Below are positions 35,756-43,919 of a stretch of 64,000 nt of DNA, one piece after another. Source of the stretch: Halopseudomonas pelagia (GTDB taxonomy: Bacteria > Pseudomonadota > Gammaproteobacteria > Pseudomonadales > Pseudomonadaceae); the NCBI RefSeq assembly GCF_009497895.1, contig NZ_CP033116.1, forward strand, positions 4,154,001-4,218,000, written 5' to 3'. The translations under genes and the position numbers were made by a program. Each line of letters starts with the position of its first letter. Position 1 is the first letter of the stretch. The notes beneath the pieces were generated by a model. The model had not been told where the DNA came from, did not search any database, and saw only the letters and a program-made list of their open reading frames with translations.

Positions 35756-36760
35756 GTGAGCACCATACCCCTGCTGGTGTGCGACGATTCCAATATGGCC
35801 CGCAAGCAGCTTATCCGTGCATTACCTTCCAATTGGCCATTTCGCATTTCCCAGGCTACCAATGGCCGGGAAGGTCTGGAGGCGATCAGGGAAGGCTTGG
35901 GACAGGTTGTGCTGCTGGACCTGACCATGCCCGAAATGGACGGCTTCGGCGTGCTGGCCAAACTGCGCGAAGAAGGCCTGCAGGTCGATGTCATCGTGGT
36001 CTCCGGCGATGTTCAGGAGGAAGCGGTACGCCGGGCCAAAGCCCTGGGTGCCAAGGCATTTATCAAAAAGCCGGCAGACCCGCTGCAGCTGGCCGAAGCC
36101 TTGAACGCGCTGGGTGTTGATATTCCGCTGACCAGAGCACCATCCGCTCCTGTGGAGGCATTTTCCGATTTGCCCAACGTGTCCTTCCGCGATGCTTTCC
36201 GCGAGGTCACCAACATCGCCATGGGCCGGGCAGCCGAATTGCTCGGGCGCGTGCTCGGCGTGTTTATCCAACTGCCTATTCCCAATGTCAATATTCTGGA
36301 AGTCGGCGAGTTGCACATGACCCTCGCCGACGCCCAGCGTGGCGAACGCCTGTCGGCAATCTGCCAGGGCTACATCGGCGGTGGTATTGCCGGTGAAGCA
36401 TTGCTGGTCTTCCATGATGCCGAAATCAACGATGTCGCCAAGCTGCTGAACACTCAGGAAGACGAGTCAGCAAAACTGGAAATGCTGCTGGATCTGGCCA
36501 GCATCATCATCGGCGCATGCCTGAACGGATTGTCTGAACAGCTCAATATCAATCTATCCCAGGGCCACCCATTGGTCCTCGGCCAACATTGCCCGATAGA
36601 AGATCTGATCCGCATCAACCAGCGCCGCTGGAAACGTACCCTGGCAGTGGAAATCAGCTACAGCCTGGAGGGTATGGACATCCATTTCGACCTGTTGCTG
36701 CTGTTTACCGAAGACTCCCTCCCTCGGCTGCGTGAAAAACTCGACTTCATGATCGATTGA
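35756..36760 (+). CDS. response regulator with CheC/CheX-like phosphatase domain
   Basis: A 334-residue protein. A receiver domain covers residues 1-120: acid pair D10-D11, phospho-acceptor D55 in LLDLTMPEMDG, lysine in FIKKPA. It is joined to a CheC-like domain (about 140-330). The CheC phosphatase signature E-x-x-N is present once (E150-V-T-N153, in FREVTNIAMGRAAELL). The second repeat reads D-L-A-S, so only one active site is apparent. It starts with GTG behind AAGGA. It overlaps the reading frame leading into a PAS-GGDEF gene and likely forms a signalling pair with it. Confidence 0.88.
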   Translation: MSTIPLLVCDDSNMARKQLIRALPSNWPFRISQATNGREGLEAIREGLGQVVLLDLTMPEMDGFGVLAKLREEGLQVDVIVVSGDVQEEAVRRAKALGAKAFIKKPADPLQLAEALNALGVDIPLTRAPSAPVEAFSDLPNVSFRDAFREVTNIAMGRAAELLGRVLGVFIQLPIPNVNILEVGELHMTLADAQRGERLSAICQGYIGGGIAGEALLVFHDAEINDVAKLLNTQEDESAKLEMLLDLASIIIGACLNGLSEQLNINLSQGHPLVLGQHCPIEDLIRINQRRWKRTLAVEISYSLEGMDIHFDLLLLFTEDSLPRLREKLDFMID

Positions 36761-36795
36761 CGCCCTTTCGATTGATTGCCCATAGGACTCCTGCC

Positions 36796-37755
36796 ATGCC
36801 TGCTCAATTTGACATCAATGAACTCCACTGGTTACTGGATATCGTCCAGAGCATTGATGTTGGAGTCGTGGTCATGGATCGAGACTACCGGATCGAAGTA
36901 TGGAACAGCTTCATGGAGAACCATTCCGGCATTGGCTCGGACGAAGCGGCGCGCAAGTCGCTGTTCGAGCTGTTCCCGGAGATTGAACCAAACTGGTTCA
37001 AGAAGAAGGTTGAAACTGCCGTCATGCTCGGCACACGCGCGTTCACCATCTGGGAGCAGCGGCCGAACCTGGTGCATTTCAAGAGCTACCAGCCGATCAC
37101 CGGGCTGGCTGACGAAATGTACCAGAACGTCACCATATTGCCGCTGCGCAGTACCAGCAGCATTACCGATCATGTGTGCCTGATCATTTATGACGTCACC
37201 GGCGTGGCGATCAACAAGCGGCAGCTGGAATCGGCCAATACCCAACTACGAGAACTGGCGCTGCGCGACGGCCTGACCGGGCTGCTCAATCGCCGCTACT
37301 GGGAAGAATGCCTGGAACGCGAGTTCGCCCGGCATATGCGCTATCAAAGCCCAGGCAGCCTGGTGATGTTCGATATCGACCACTTCAAACGCTTCAACGA
37401 TACCTATGGCCACCAATTGGGCGACGAAGTGATCCGTGAAGTAGCGCGGATTACCAAGCAGCTTGCCCGCGAAACCGATTTCGCCGGACGGTATGGTGGC
37501 GAGGAGTTTGTTGTGATGCTTCCGGATACCGCAATCGAGGGCGCAATGCAATTTGCCGAGCGCCTGCGTCACGCAGTAGAGCGGCTGAAGATCGAACATA
37601 TGGACGAGGTCCTTAAGGTCACCATCAGCCTCGGCGTCACCGAGCTGCATGAAGGGATGACCACCCATCAGGAACTGATTGAAGTAGCTGACAAGGCGCT
37701 TTACCAGTCCAAGGAAAAGGGTCGCAATTGCACCACTCAGGCGGAAGCGCCCTAA
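36796..37755 (+). CDS. PAS-GGDEF diguanylate cyclase
   Basis: A 319-residue soluble protein. An N-terminal PAS domain covers about residues 10-130 (IDVGVVVMDRDYRIEVWNSFMENHSG), then a short coiled coil (QLESANTQLRELALRDGLTGLLNRRYW) leads into GGDEF (about 155-315). GGEEF lies in GRYGGEEFVVML, and the I-site is intact (R-E-T-D). M-P-A-Q-F is chosen as start; the frame is open 13 codons further and would overlap the receiver-CheC stop. It probably acts with that upstream gene, which would modulate or de-phosphorylate the pathway. Confidence 0.88.
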   Translation: MPAQFDINELHWLLDIVQSIDVGVVVMDRDYRIEVWNSFMENHSGIGSDEAARKSLFELFPEIEPNWFKKKVETAVMLGTRAFTIWEQRPNLVHFKSYQPITGLADEMYQNVTILPLRSTSSITDHVCLIIYDVTGVAINKRQLESANTQLRELALRDGLTGLLNRRYWEECLEREFARHMRYQSPGSLVMFDIDHFKRFNDTYGHQLGDEVIREVARITKQLARETDFAGRYGGEEFVVMLPDTAIEGAMQFAERLRHAVERLKIEHMDEVLKVTISLGVTELHEGMTTHQELIEVADKALYQSKEKGRNCTTQAEAP

Positions 37756-37849
37756 CGGGGCAGACACTCCCGATCTGAAATGATATCGACACAGCCTGAT
37801 GGGGGCCGCTCTGTTACACTGAGCAACCGTTTTCCAAGGTATTGTTTGC

Positions 37850-39229
37850 GTGAATCCGACTTCCTTTTCCAGCCTCGCGTTGCCCCAGCCAATTCTAGAC
37901 ACCCTTGACCATCTGGGCTTCACCGAAATGACGCCGATCCAGGCGCAGGCATTGCCGGTGATCCTCGCGGGCAAGGATCTGATCGCCCAGTCACGAACCG
38001 GCAGCGGTAAAACTGCGGCCTTCGGCATTGGCTTGCTGACCCCGCTGAACCCGGCCTTTTTTGGTTGTCAGGCACTGGTGCTAAGCCCGACTCGTGAGCT
38101 TGCTGCGCAATCCGCCACGACTTTGCGCACATTGGCTCGGGGCCTGCCCAACATCAAAATCATCACCCTGTGCGGTGGCACGCCCTTTGGGCCCCAGGCG
38201 GCTTCCTTGGAACAGGGCGCGCACGTGATTGTCGGCACACCGGGGCGGATCAAGGATCACCTGGACCGCGGCACTCTTGAACTAAGCGGGCTTAATTGCC
38301 TGGTATTGGATGAAGCCGACCGTATGCTCGATATGGGTTTTTACGACGCGATCGCCGAGATTATCAGCCTGGCGCCCAAGCGCCGGCAAACGCTGCTGTT
38401 CTCCGCGACTTATCCGCCTTCGATAGACAGCCTGGCGGGACGCTTCCTGCAGTCGCCCGAGCGCGTCAGTATTGTCGAGGCTGAGCCGCTCAACCCGATC
38501 GAACAACGCTTTTATGAAATCAAACCAGCCGAGCGCTTGCAGGCAGTGGTACGCCTGCTCGCTTCCGAACGGCCGCAACCCTGCATTGCTTTCTGTCATA
38601 CCCGTCAGCAGTGCCAGGATCTGCTTCAACACCTGCAGGCCAACAAGATCAGCGCCCTGACCCTGCACGGCGACATGGAGCAGCGCGAACGCGACGAAGT
38701 GCTGGCCTTGTTTGCCAATCAGAGCTGCAGCGTGCTGGTGGCTACCGACGTAGCCGCCCGAGGTATTGACGTGGCCGGCGTAGCGGCAGTGATCAATGTT
38801 GAATTGTCCCCAGATCCCGCCTTGCATACGCACCGCATTGGCCGCAGTGGCCGCGCGGGTGAGCCGGGCTTGGCCTTGAGTCTGGTTGCACCTGCCGAGG
38901 GCGGCCGCGCCAGCAGTATTGAAGCAGCCCAGGGAACTCCGCTGGCCTGGCATGATCTGAGTGGCTTGCCGGCGGCACTGGAACAACCACTGGTGGCGCC
39001 CATGCGCACCCTGGCCATCGCAGGCGGTCGCAAGGACAAGGTGCGTCCTGGCGACCTGCTTGGCGCTCTGACCGGCGAAGCCGGCTTGCCGGCCGACGCT
39101 ATCGGTAAAATCAGTATCACGGATTATCAAGCACTGGTTGCCATCCGCCGCGACCTTGCGCCTGTCGCTCAGCAGAAGCTGGAGCAGGGCAAGATCAAAG
39201 GCCGGCGCTTCAAAATCCGCCTGCTCTGA
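37850..39229 (+). CDS. dbpA: DEAD-box RNA helicase DbpA
   Basis: A 459-residue ATP-dependent RNA helicase. Q-motif region FTEMTPIQAQALP, Walker A SRTGSGKT, PTRELA, DEAD in [15 protein letters not shown], and HRIGRSGRAG are all present. The C-terminal 75 residues (KDKVRPGDLLGALTGEAGL...GRRFKIRLL) form the DbpA RNA-binding domain that recognises 23S rRNA hairpin 92, which sets it apart from other DEAD proteins. It functions in 50S assembly. GTG start, with AAGGT nine bases upstream. Confidence 0.93.
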   Translation: MNPTSFSSLALPQPILDTLDHLGFTEMTPIQAQALPVILAGKDLIAQSRTGSGKTAAFGIGLLTPLNPAFFGCQALVLSPTRELAAQSATTLRTLARGLPNIKIITLCGGTPFGPQAASLEQGAHVIVGTPGRIKDHLDRGTLELSGLNCLVLDEADRMLDMGFYDAIAEIISLAPKRRQTLLFSATYPPSIDSLAGRFLQSPERVSIVEAEPLNPIEQRFYEIKPAERLQAVVRLLASERPQPCIAFCHTRQQCQDLLQHLQANKISALTLHGDMEQRERDEVLALFANQSCSVLVATDVAARGIDVAGVAAVINVELSPDPALHTHRIGRSGRAGEPGLALSLVAPAEGGRASSIEAAQGTPLAWHDLSGLPAALEQPLVAPMRTLAIAGGRKDKVRPGDLLGALTGEAGLPADAIGKISITDYQALVAIRRDLAPVAQQKLEQGKIKGRRFKIRLL

Positions 39230-39271
39230 CACCAGCTTTCCCTTTCTAGCCCCTTGCTCTGGAACTGCAAC

Positions 39272-41233
39272 ATGACCACGGATCAGGCACTGATCTTCAG
39301 TATTTTGGGGGCCACCGTTGGCCTATTCTTGTGGGGCCGACTACGGCATGACGTGGTCGCACTGATCGCACTGATGGCCTGCGTGCTCGCTGGGCTGGTC
39401 GGTAGCGATCAAGCGTTCAGTGGATTCGCACAGCCGGCGGTGATTACCGTGGCGGCGGTGTTGATTTTGAGCTACGGCTTGCAGACCACGGGCGCGGTGG
39501 AATCCATGGCACAGAAGGTCCTACCCAAGCGCGGCGGACCGTTACTGAGTATTGGCGTACTGACCCTGCTGGGCGCCTTCCTCTCTGCCTTCATGAACAA
39601 CGTCGGCGCGATGGCGCTGCTAATGCCGATTGCCATGCAGGTTGCGATACGCCAGGGCATTGCCCCCGGAAAGGCGCTGATGCCGTTGGCTTTCGGCACC
39701 ATTCTGGGCGGGATGACGACACTGATCGGTACGCCTCCCAACCTGATTGTCGCTGGCTTCCGAGCCACCGAAACCGGCACCGGATTCAGCATGTTCGATT
39801 TCACTCCCGTCGGTTTGGCGGTGGCGGCTATCGGCATTATTTTCTGCGTGCTCACCGGTCGCTGGCTGGTGCCAAACCGTAATAAACAGGACGCAGACAG
39901 TTTCGATACCGGGACCTATCTGACCGAAGTGCGGATTGAAGAGAATGCCAAGGTTGCTGGCAAGACTTTGCGTGAGATCGAGAAACTGCTGGATGACAGT
40001 GATGCGCAAATCGTCGGCATGGTGCGCAACGACTTCCGGGTGACTGCGCCCTTCCCCGGCAGAGTATTGAAGGCCGGCGACATCCTGGTCATCGAGGCCG
40101 ATCCTGAAGCCCTGGGCGGTACGCTGACGCGACTGGGTCTCAAGCTGGAAGAAGCGGTCCCGATGTCGCCTGCCAAGGAAGAAGAAGCGCAGAGCGAAAC
40201 CGAACCCTCGACTGAAAGTGAGATTCGGTCGGCCGAGGACACGCATGCAGAGAACGCCAGAGCAGAGTCTCCAAGCGATCGCAAAGCGCAGGAGTCCGAG
40301 GTCGCGGCCGCCGACAGCGAGGCACAGGAGCAGCAGGACAAGCCCAAAGAAGCGGACACCAGCAGCAGCGCCGACGAGGAAATCGTCATACAGGAACTCG
40401 CCGTTCAGCCCAGCTCATTATTAATCGGCCGCAGCGCTACCGACATTCAGATTCGTACGCGCTTCGGTATTAATCTGCTGGCGATTTCCCGTCAGGGTCA
40501 CCGCTCGATAAAACGCTTACGCTGGACCAACCTCGATGCCGGTGATGTGCTGCTGATGCAGGGCTCACCAGAGGCAATCAATAGCTTTGCTTCCGAGTAC
40601 CGCTGCGTGCCGCTGGCCCAGAGATCTATCCTGATTCCAGACAAGCGCAAGGCAATTACCGCCGTTGCCATCATGTTCGGCTCCATCTTGCTCGCGGCTA
40701 CCGGGTTATTGCCCGCCGCCCTGGCGTTTACGCTCGGGGTCATTGGTTACATGCTGACCAAGGTGATACCGCTGCGGCGTATCTATGAAGCGGTCGACTG
40801 GCCGATCATCGTGCTGCTTGGAGCGCTGATGCCGCTGGCGGCAGCGATGGCCGACACCGGAGCGGCCGACCTGCTGGCCAGGACGCTGCTGGAAAATGTC
40901 GCGCAGAGCAACGCGATCATTGGCCTGGCGCTGGTGCTGGTCATCACCATGACGCTATCCGATTTCATGAACAACGCTGCCACCGCCGCCGTCATGTGTC
41001 CGATCGCGCTGAGTATTTCCAGCCAACTGCAAGTGAACCCTGACAGCTTCCTGATGGCCGTAGCCATTGGCGCGTCCTGCGCATTCCTCACGCCGATCGG
41101 CCATCAGAACAATACACTGATCCTCGGTCCCGGCGGATTTCGCTTTGGTGACTACTGGCGGTTGGGGTTGCCACTGGAGCTGCTGGTAATCGCTGTGAGC
41201 ATTCCCATCCTGCTGGTGGTGTGGCCGCTTTAA
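39272..41233 (+). CDS. SLC13-family permease with two RCK_C domains and an acidic insert
   Basis: A 653-residue transporter. The first membrane half has the DASS features FMNNVGAMALLMPIA and GTPPNLIVAG. There are then two TrkA-C (RCK_C) regulatory domains (about 220-295 and 375-455), and the second membrane half has DFMNNAATAAVMCPIA and PIGHQNNTLILGPGG. Between the RCK_C domains lies an unusual low-complexity segment of about 75 residues, rich in Glu, Ser, Ala and Asp. The substrate is likely a dicarboxylate or sulfate-type anion. GGAA seven bases before the ATG supports this start. Its stop overlaps the rubredoxin stop from the other strand. Confidence 0.87.
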   Translation: MTTDQALIFSILGATVGLFLWGRLRHDVVALIALMACVLAGLVGSDQAFSGFAQPAVITVAAVLILSYGLQTTGAVESMAQKVLPKRGGPLLSIGVLTLLGAFLSAFMNNVGAMALLMPIAMQVAIRQGIAPGKALMPLAFGTILGGMTTLIGTPPNLIVAGFRATETGTGFSMFDFTPVGLAVAAIGIIFCVLTGRWLVPNRNKQDADSFDTGTYLTEVRIEENAKVAGKTLREIEKLLDDSDAQIVGMVRNDFRVTAPFPGRVLKAGDILVIEADPEALGGTLTRLGLKLEEAVPMSPAKEEEAQSETEPSTESEIRSAEDTHAENARAESPSDRKAQESEVAAADSEAQEQQDKPKEADTSSSADEEIVIQELAVQPSSLLIGRSATDIQIRTRFGINLLAISRQGHRSIKRLRWTNLDAGDVLLMQGSPEAINSFASEYRCVPLAQRSILIPDKRKAITAVAIMFGSILLAATGLLPAALAFTLGVIGYMLTKVIPLRRIYEAVDWPIIVLLGALMPLAAAMADTGAADLLARTLLENVAQSNAIIGLALVLVITMTLSDFMNNAATAAVMCPIALSISSQLQVNPDSFLMAVAIGASCAFLTPIGHQNNTLILGPGGFRFGDYWRLGLPLELLVIAVSIPILLVVWPL

Positions 41234-41406
41234 GCGGCCGCATCATCTCGGCAGCTAAAGTCCTCTTTGTAACTGATCGCACAATCCGGACAGACAAACC
41301 CCTCAGGCACCTGCTCCCAGCGCGTGCCTGGGGCAAAGCCCATGTGCGCATCGCCAGCTGCCTCGCTGTACTCGTAGCCGCACTCAGGGCACAGATACAC
41401 CTTCAT
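41230..41406 (-). CDS. rubredoxin (electron donor for AlkB)
   Basis: Found by direct translation. It has 58 residues with the canonical rubredoxin iron site: C6-x-x-C9-G-Y in LCPECGY and C39-x-x-C42 in VCPDCA. FAPGTRWEQVPEGFVCP is a standard rubredoxin loop. Its ATG lies in ATGA at the alkB stop (four-base overlap), so alkB and rubredoxin are translated together. It would shuttle electrons from a rubredoxin reductase to alkane hydroxylase. The reductase is not in the window. The three last bases overlap the SLC13 stop from the opposite strand. Confidence 0.95.
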   Translation of the reverse strand: MKVYLCPECGYEYSEAAGDAHMGFAPGTRWEQVPEGFVCPDCAISYKEDFSCRDDAAA

Positions 41407-42611
41407 GCCACTACCTCCGTATCCGGCTGAGCATGCCCGCCATTTCCCAGCGCGTATTGACGCATGAGCCTGTCACGTTTGGCTGGCTCGAAATTGATTC
41501 TGGCCGGGTCCCACCCCACGGCGGCCAACAGGCGCTTGTCCATGAGCTTGAACCAGAGCGGTGGGAAATAGGCGACCAGGTACATGCCAAAGTAACCATT
41601 GGGCAGGCGTGGCAGATCAGGGAAATCACGTAGTGACTGATAGCGCCGGGTAGGGTGCGCGTGATGGTCGGAGTGACGTTGCAAATGGAACAGCGCCCAG
41701 TTGGAGAACAGATGATTACTGTTCCAGGAATGCCAAGGCTGGCAGCGCTCGTAACGCCCATTAGGCAATTGCTGACGCAGCAGACCGTAGTGTTCGATAT
41801 AGTTGGCTTGCGTCAGTTGAAATGCACCCCAGAATGCAATCAGCAACAAAGCCGGAATGATATCCAGCCCCAGGATCGCGACCAGCGTTGCGTAGAGCAC
41901 GATGCTGATCAGCGCCGGCTGGATGATTTCATTGTCCAGGCTCCAGACTGATTTTCCACAGCGATCCAGACGCTCCGCTTCCAGATCCCAGGCGCGAAAA
42001 AAAGCGCCAGGCATTTCCCGAAAGACAAAGCGGTAGATACTTTCACCCATGCGCGCGGAGGCCGGGTCTGCAGGTGTTGCCACATCCCGATGATGGCCGC
42101 GGTTATGCTCGACGAAGAAATGTCCGTAGAACCCTAGGGCCAGCGTGATCTTCGCCAGCCAACGCTCAAGCGTGGTCTTCTTGTGGCCCATCTCATGCCC
42201 GAGATTCAGACCGTAACCCAAGGTACCGCCAGCGGCGAGAACCACCGCCAGTGTGCCATGCCAGGGCAGTTCGTGGGTGCCAAGAAAGATCACGCTGACC
42301 AGAAAGCTGAGCCACAGAATCGGCACCAGTGCATAGGTGACGTAACGGTAATAGCGATCAGCCTCCAGGGCGGGTACTGCTTCTTCCGGCGGGTTACTGC
42401 GATCCTCGCCAATCAGCGCATCCAGTAACGGAATGACCGTGTAGGAAAACAATGTCGGCATCCATAACCACAGCAGTTTGGGCGATACCAACATATACAT
42501 CAGCGGACCTATCAACGCGGTGCAAGGCACCAGCAGAGAGAACAGCCAGAGATGGCGTTTGCGGTCGACATAATCGCTAGCCGGCGGCGCGGCTTGGGCG
42601 GCACTGTTCAT
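41403..42611 (-). CDS. alkB: alkane 1-monooxygenase AlkB
   Basis: A 402-residue integral membrane di-iron hydroxylase that oxidises the terminal carbon of medium or long-chain n-alkanes. The histidine boxes are all present: LGHEMGHK, EHNRGHHRDVATP, the NYIEHYGLLR motif and LQRHSDHHAHPTRRYQ. About six helices are predicted (SLLVPCTALIGPLMYMLV, YVTYALVPILWLSFLVSVIFLG and others). M-N-S-A-A-Q gives the expected length; the frame continues upstream without homologous character. It forms a two-gene unit with rubredoxin and is divergent from an AraC-type regulator. Confidence 0.95.
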   Translation of the reverse strand: MNSAAQAAPPASDYVDRKRHLWLFSLLVPCTALIGPLMYMLVSPKLLWLWMPTLFSYTVIPLLDALIGEDRSNPPEEAVPALEADRYYRYVTYALVPILWLSFLVSVIFLGTHELPWHGTLAVVLAAGGTLGYGLNLGHEMGHKKTTLERWLAKITLALGFYGHFFVEHNRGHHRDVATPADPASARMGESIYRFVFREMPGAFFRAWDLEAERLDRCGKSVWSLDNEIIQPALISIVLYATLVAILGLDIIPALLLIAFWGAFQLTQANYIEHYGLLRQQLPNGRYERCQPWHSWNSNHLFSNWALFHLQRHSDHHAHPTRRYQSLRDFPDLPRLPNGYFGMYLVAYFPPLWFKLMDKRLLAAVGWDPARINFEPAKRDRLMRQYALGNGGHAQPDTEVVA

Positions 42612-42691
42612 GGGCGGGCACTCTTTTATTATTGTGATAAGACATCCACTAACCACTCGATATTGCTCCCGCCTCAAACTAAAACCTACCG

Positions 42692-42720
42692 TTGCAACGG
42701 GCAATAAATCGTCATAATGT
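42692..42720 (+). promoter_or_regulatory. sigma70-type promoter for the AraC-family gene
   Basis: TTGCAA (42692-42697) and TAATGT (42715-42720) are separated by exactly 17 bases and point towards the AraC-type gene, whose ATG is 29 bases beyond the -10. The element lies in the 138-base divergent gap with alkB and would also be the natural place for regulator binding. The reverse-direction alkB promoter was not resolved. Confidence 0.6.
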
Positions 42721-42749
42721 GACAACACATCCCGCGCAGACGGCCAAAC

Positions 42750-43811
42750 ATGCTCTCCCAACAATTATGGCTCAGCCCCTCTGTTCACCCCGTTTATGCC
42801 CGGCTGATATGCGCCGAGCTGCGCCGACGCGGCTTCACTACCGAACAGATCATCGCCGATACGCGCCTGAGCTGGGACACCCTTCATCACAACAACCGCT
42901 TTCTCAGCTTTGATCAGATGCATCGTCTCGCTCTGCATGCGCTGGAACTTAGCCAGTGCCCCTGGCTGGGTATTGAAGTGGGGCAGCATACCGATGTGTC
43001 TGCGCACGGTACCGCTGGCTACGCGAGCATTGCAGCGCCTAACGTGGGCCTGGCGATCGCCACACTGCACCGGTATTCCAGCCTGCGGCAGAATATTGCG
43101 GTGTTCGAGATCGAGTCCGGCACCACGAGCGCTCTGGTGCTCGATGAAAAGTTGATTCTGCCGGCGCTGCGTGAATATCTCTTGGGGCACTTCACCACGG
43201 CCATGCTGCGCCTGCTGGAAACCGCCACCGGGCTGCCCTTGTACGACCAGATCACTCTGCACTGGCCAATGCCGGAAACACCCTGGTCGCAGGCGTATAC
43301 GCACATTGCAGCCAGCGTCGTTTTCAACAGCCAGCAGTTGCGCATCGAATTACCCGACGATTATTTCCAAACGCCCTGCCTGGCCGCTGACCCTGATGCC
43401 GAGCGCCTGGCACTGCGCGATTGCGAGAACCAGCTGCAACGGCTGTTGCGCGGTGGATCGCTCAGTGAGCGGATCAAACAGCGTTTGCTGGCCTGCCAGG
43501 AAGGTTATCCAACCCTGGAGCAGATGGCCCGTGAAGAGCATATGGCACCGCGCACGCTGATACGCCACCTGAACGATGAAGGTGTGCGCTATCAAACTTT
43601 GCTCGATGACGTACGCTGCGATCTGGCCTGCTGGCTGCTGGCGCAAACCGAGATGAGCATCGAAGCAGTCGCAGAACGGCTCGGCTACCTTGATCCTACC
43701 AACTTCAGTCGCACCTTCCGCCGCTGGCTGGGCGTGACGCCACGCGGGTTCCGGCAGCAAGCACGGGTGCGCTCGGGAGAGTTTGACGCCACGCCCTTAC
43801 CCCACCTATAG
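42750..43811 (+). CDS. AraC-family regulator, probable alkane-responsive activator of alkB
   Basis: A 353-residue regulator with an Arabinose_bd-type N-terminal sensor (about 20-210; FLSFDQMHRLALHALELSQCPWLGIEVG) and a C-terminal double helix-turn-helix (about 240-340). In the latter, PTLEQMAREEHMAPRTLIRHLNDEG and SIEAVAERLGYLDPTNFSRTFRRWLGVTPRGFR are typical AraC text. It is divergent from alkB. The OruR/GbdR-like sensor domain is shared with AlkR/AlmR-type activators of alkane hydroxylase genes, so control of alkB is the most likely role; this is inferred from position. Confidence 0.88.
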   Translation: MLSQQLWLSPSVHPVYARLICAELRRRGFTTEQIIADTRLSWDTLHHNNRFLSFDQMHRLALHALELSQCPWLGIEVGQHTDVSAHGTAGYASIAAPNVGLAIATLHRYSSLRQNIAVFEIESGTTSALVLDEKLILPALREYLLGHFTTAMLRLLETATGLPLYDQITLHWPMPETPWSQAYTHIAASVVFNSQQLRIELPDDYFQTPCLAADPDAERLALRDCENQLQRLLRGGSLSERIKQRLLACQEGYPTLEQMAREEHMAPRTLIRHLNDEGVRYQTLLDDVRCDLACWLLAQTEMSIEAVAERLGYLDPTNFSRTFRRWLGVTPRGFRQQARVRSGEFDATPLPHL

Positions 43812-43919
43812 TTGCTCACTAATCTGAGAACAGTGTCACGGAATCAGCATAGATGATCGACTAACACCTTGACTTCAAGGCCGTCGAAAAACGCCAGGGA
43901 AGCAGGTCAGGCACCGAAA

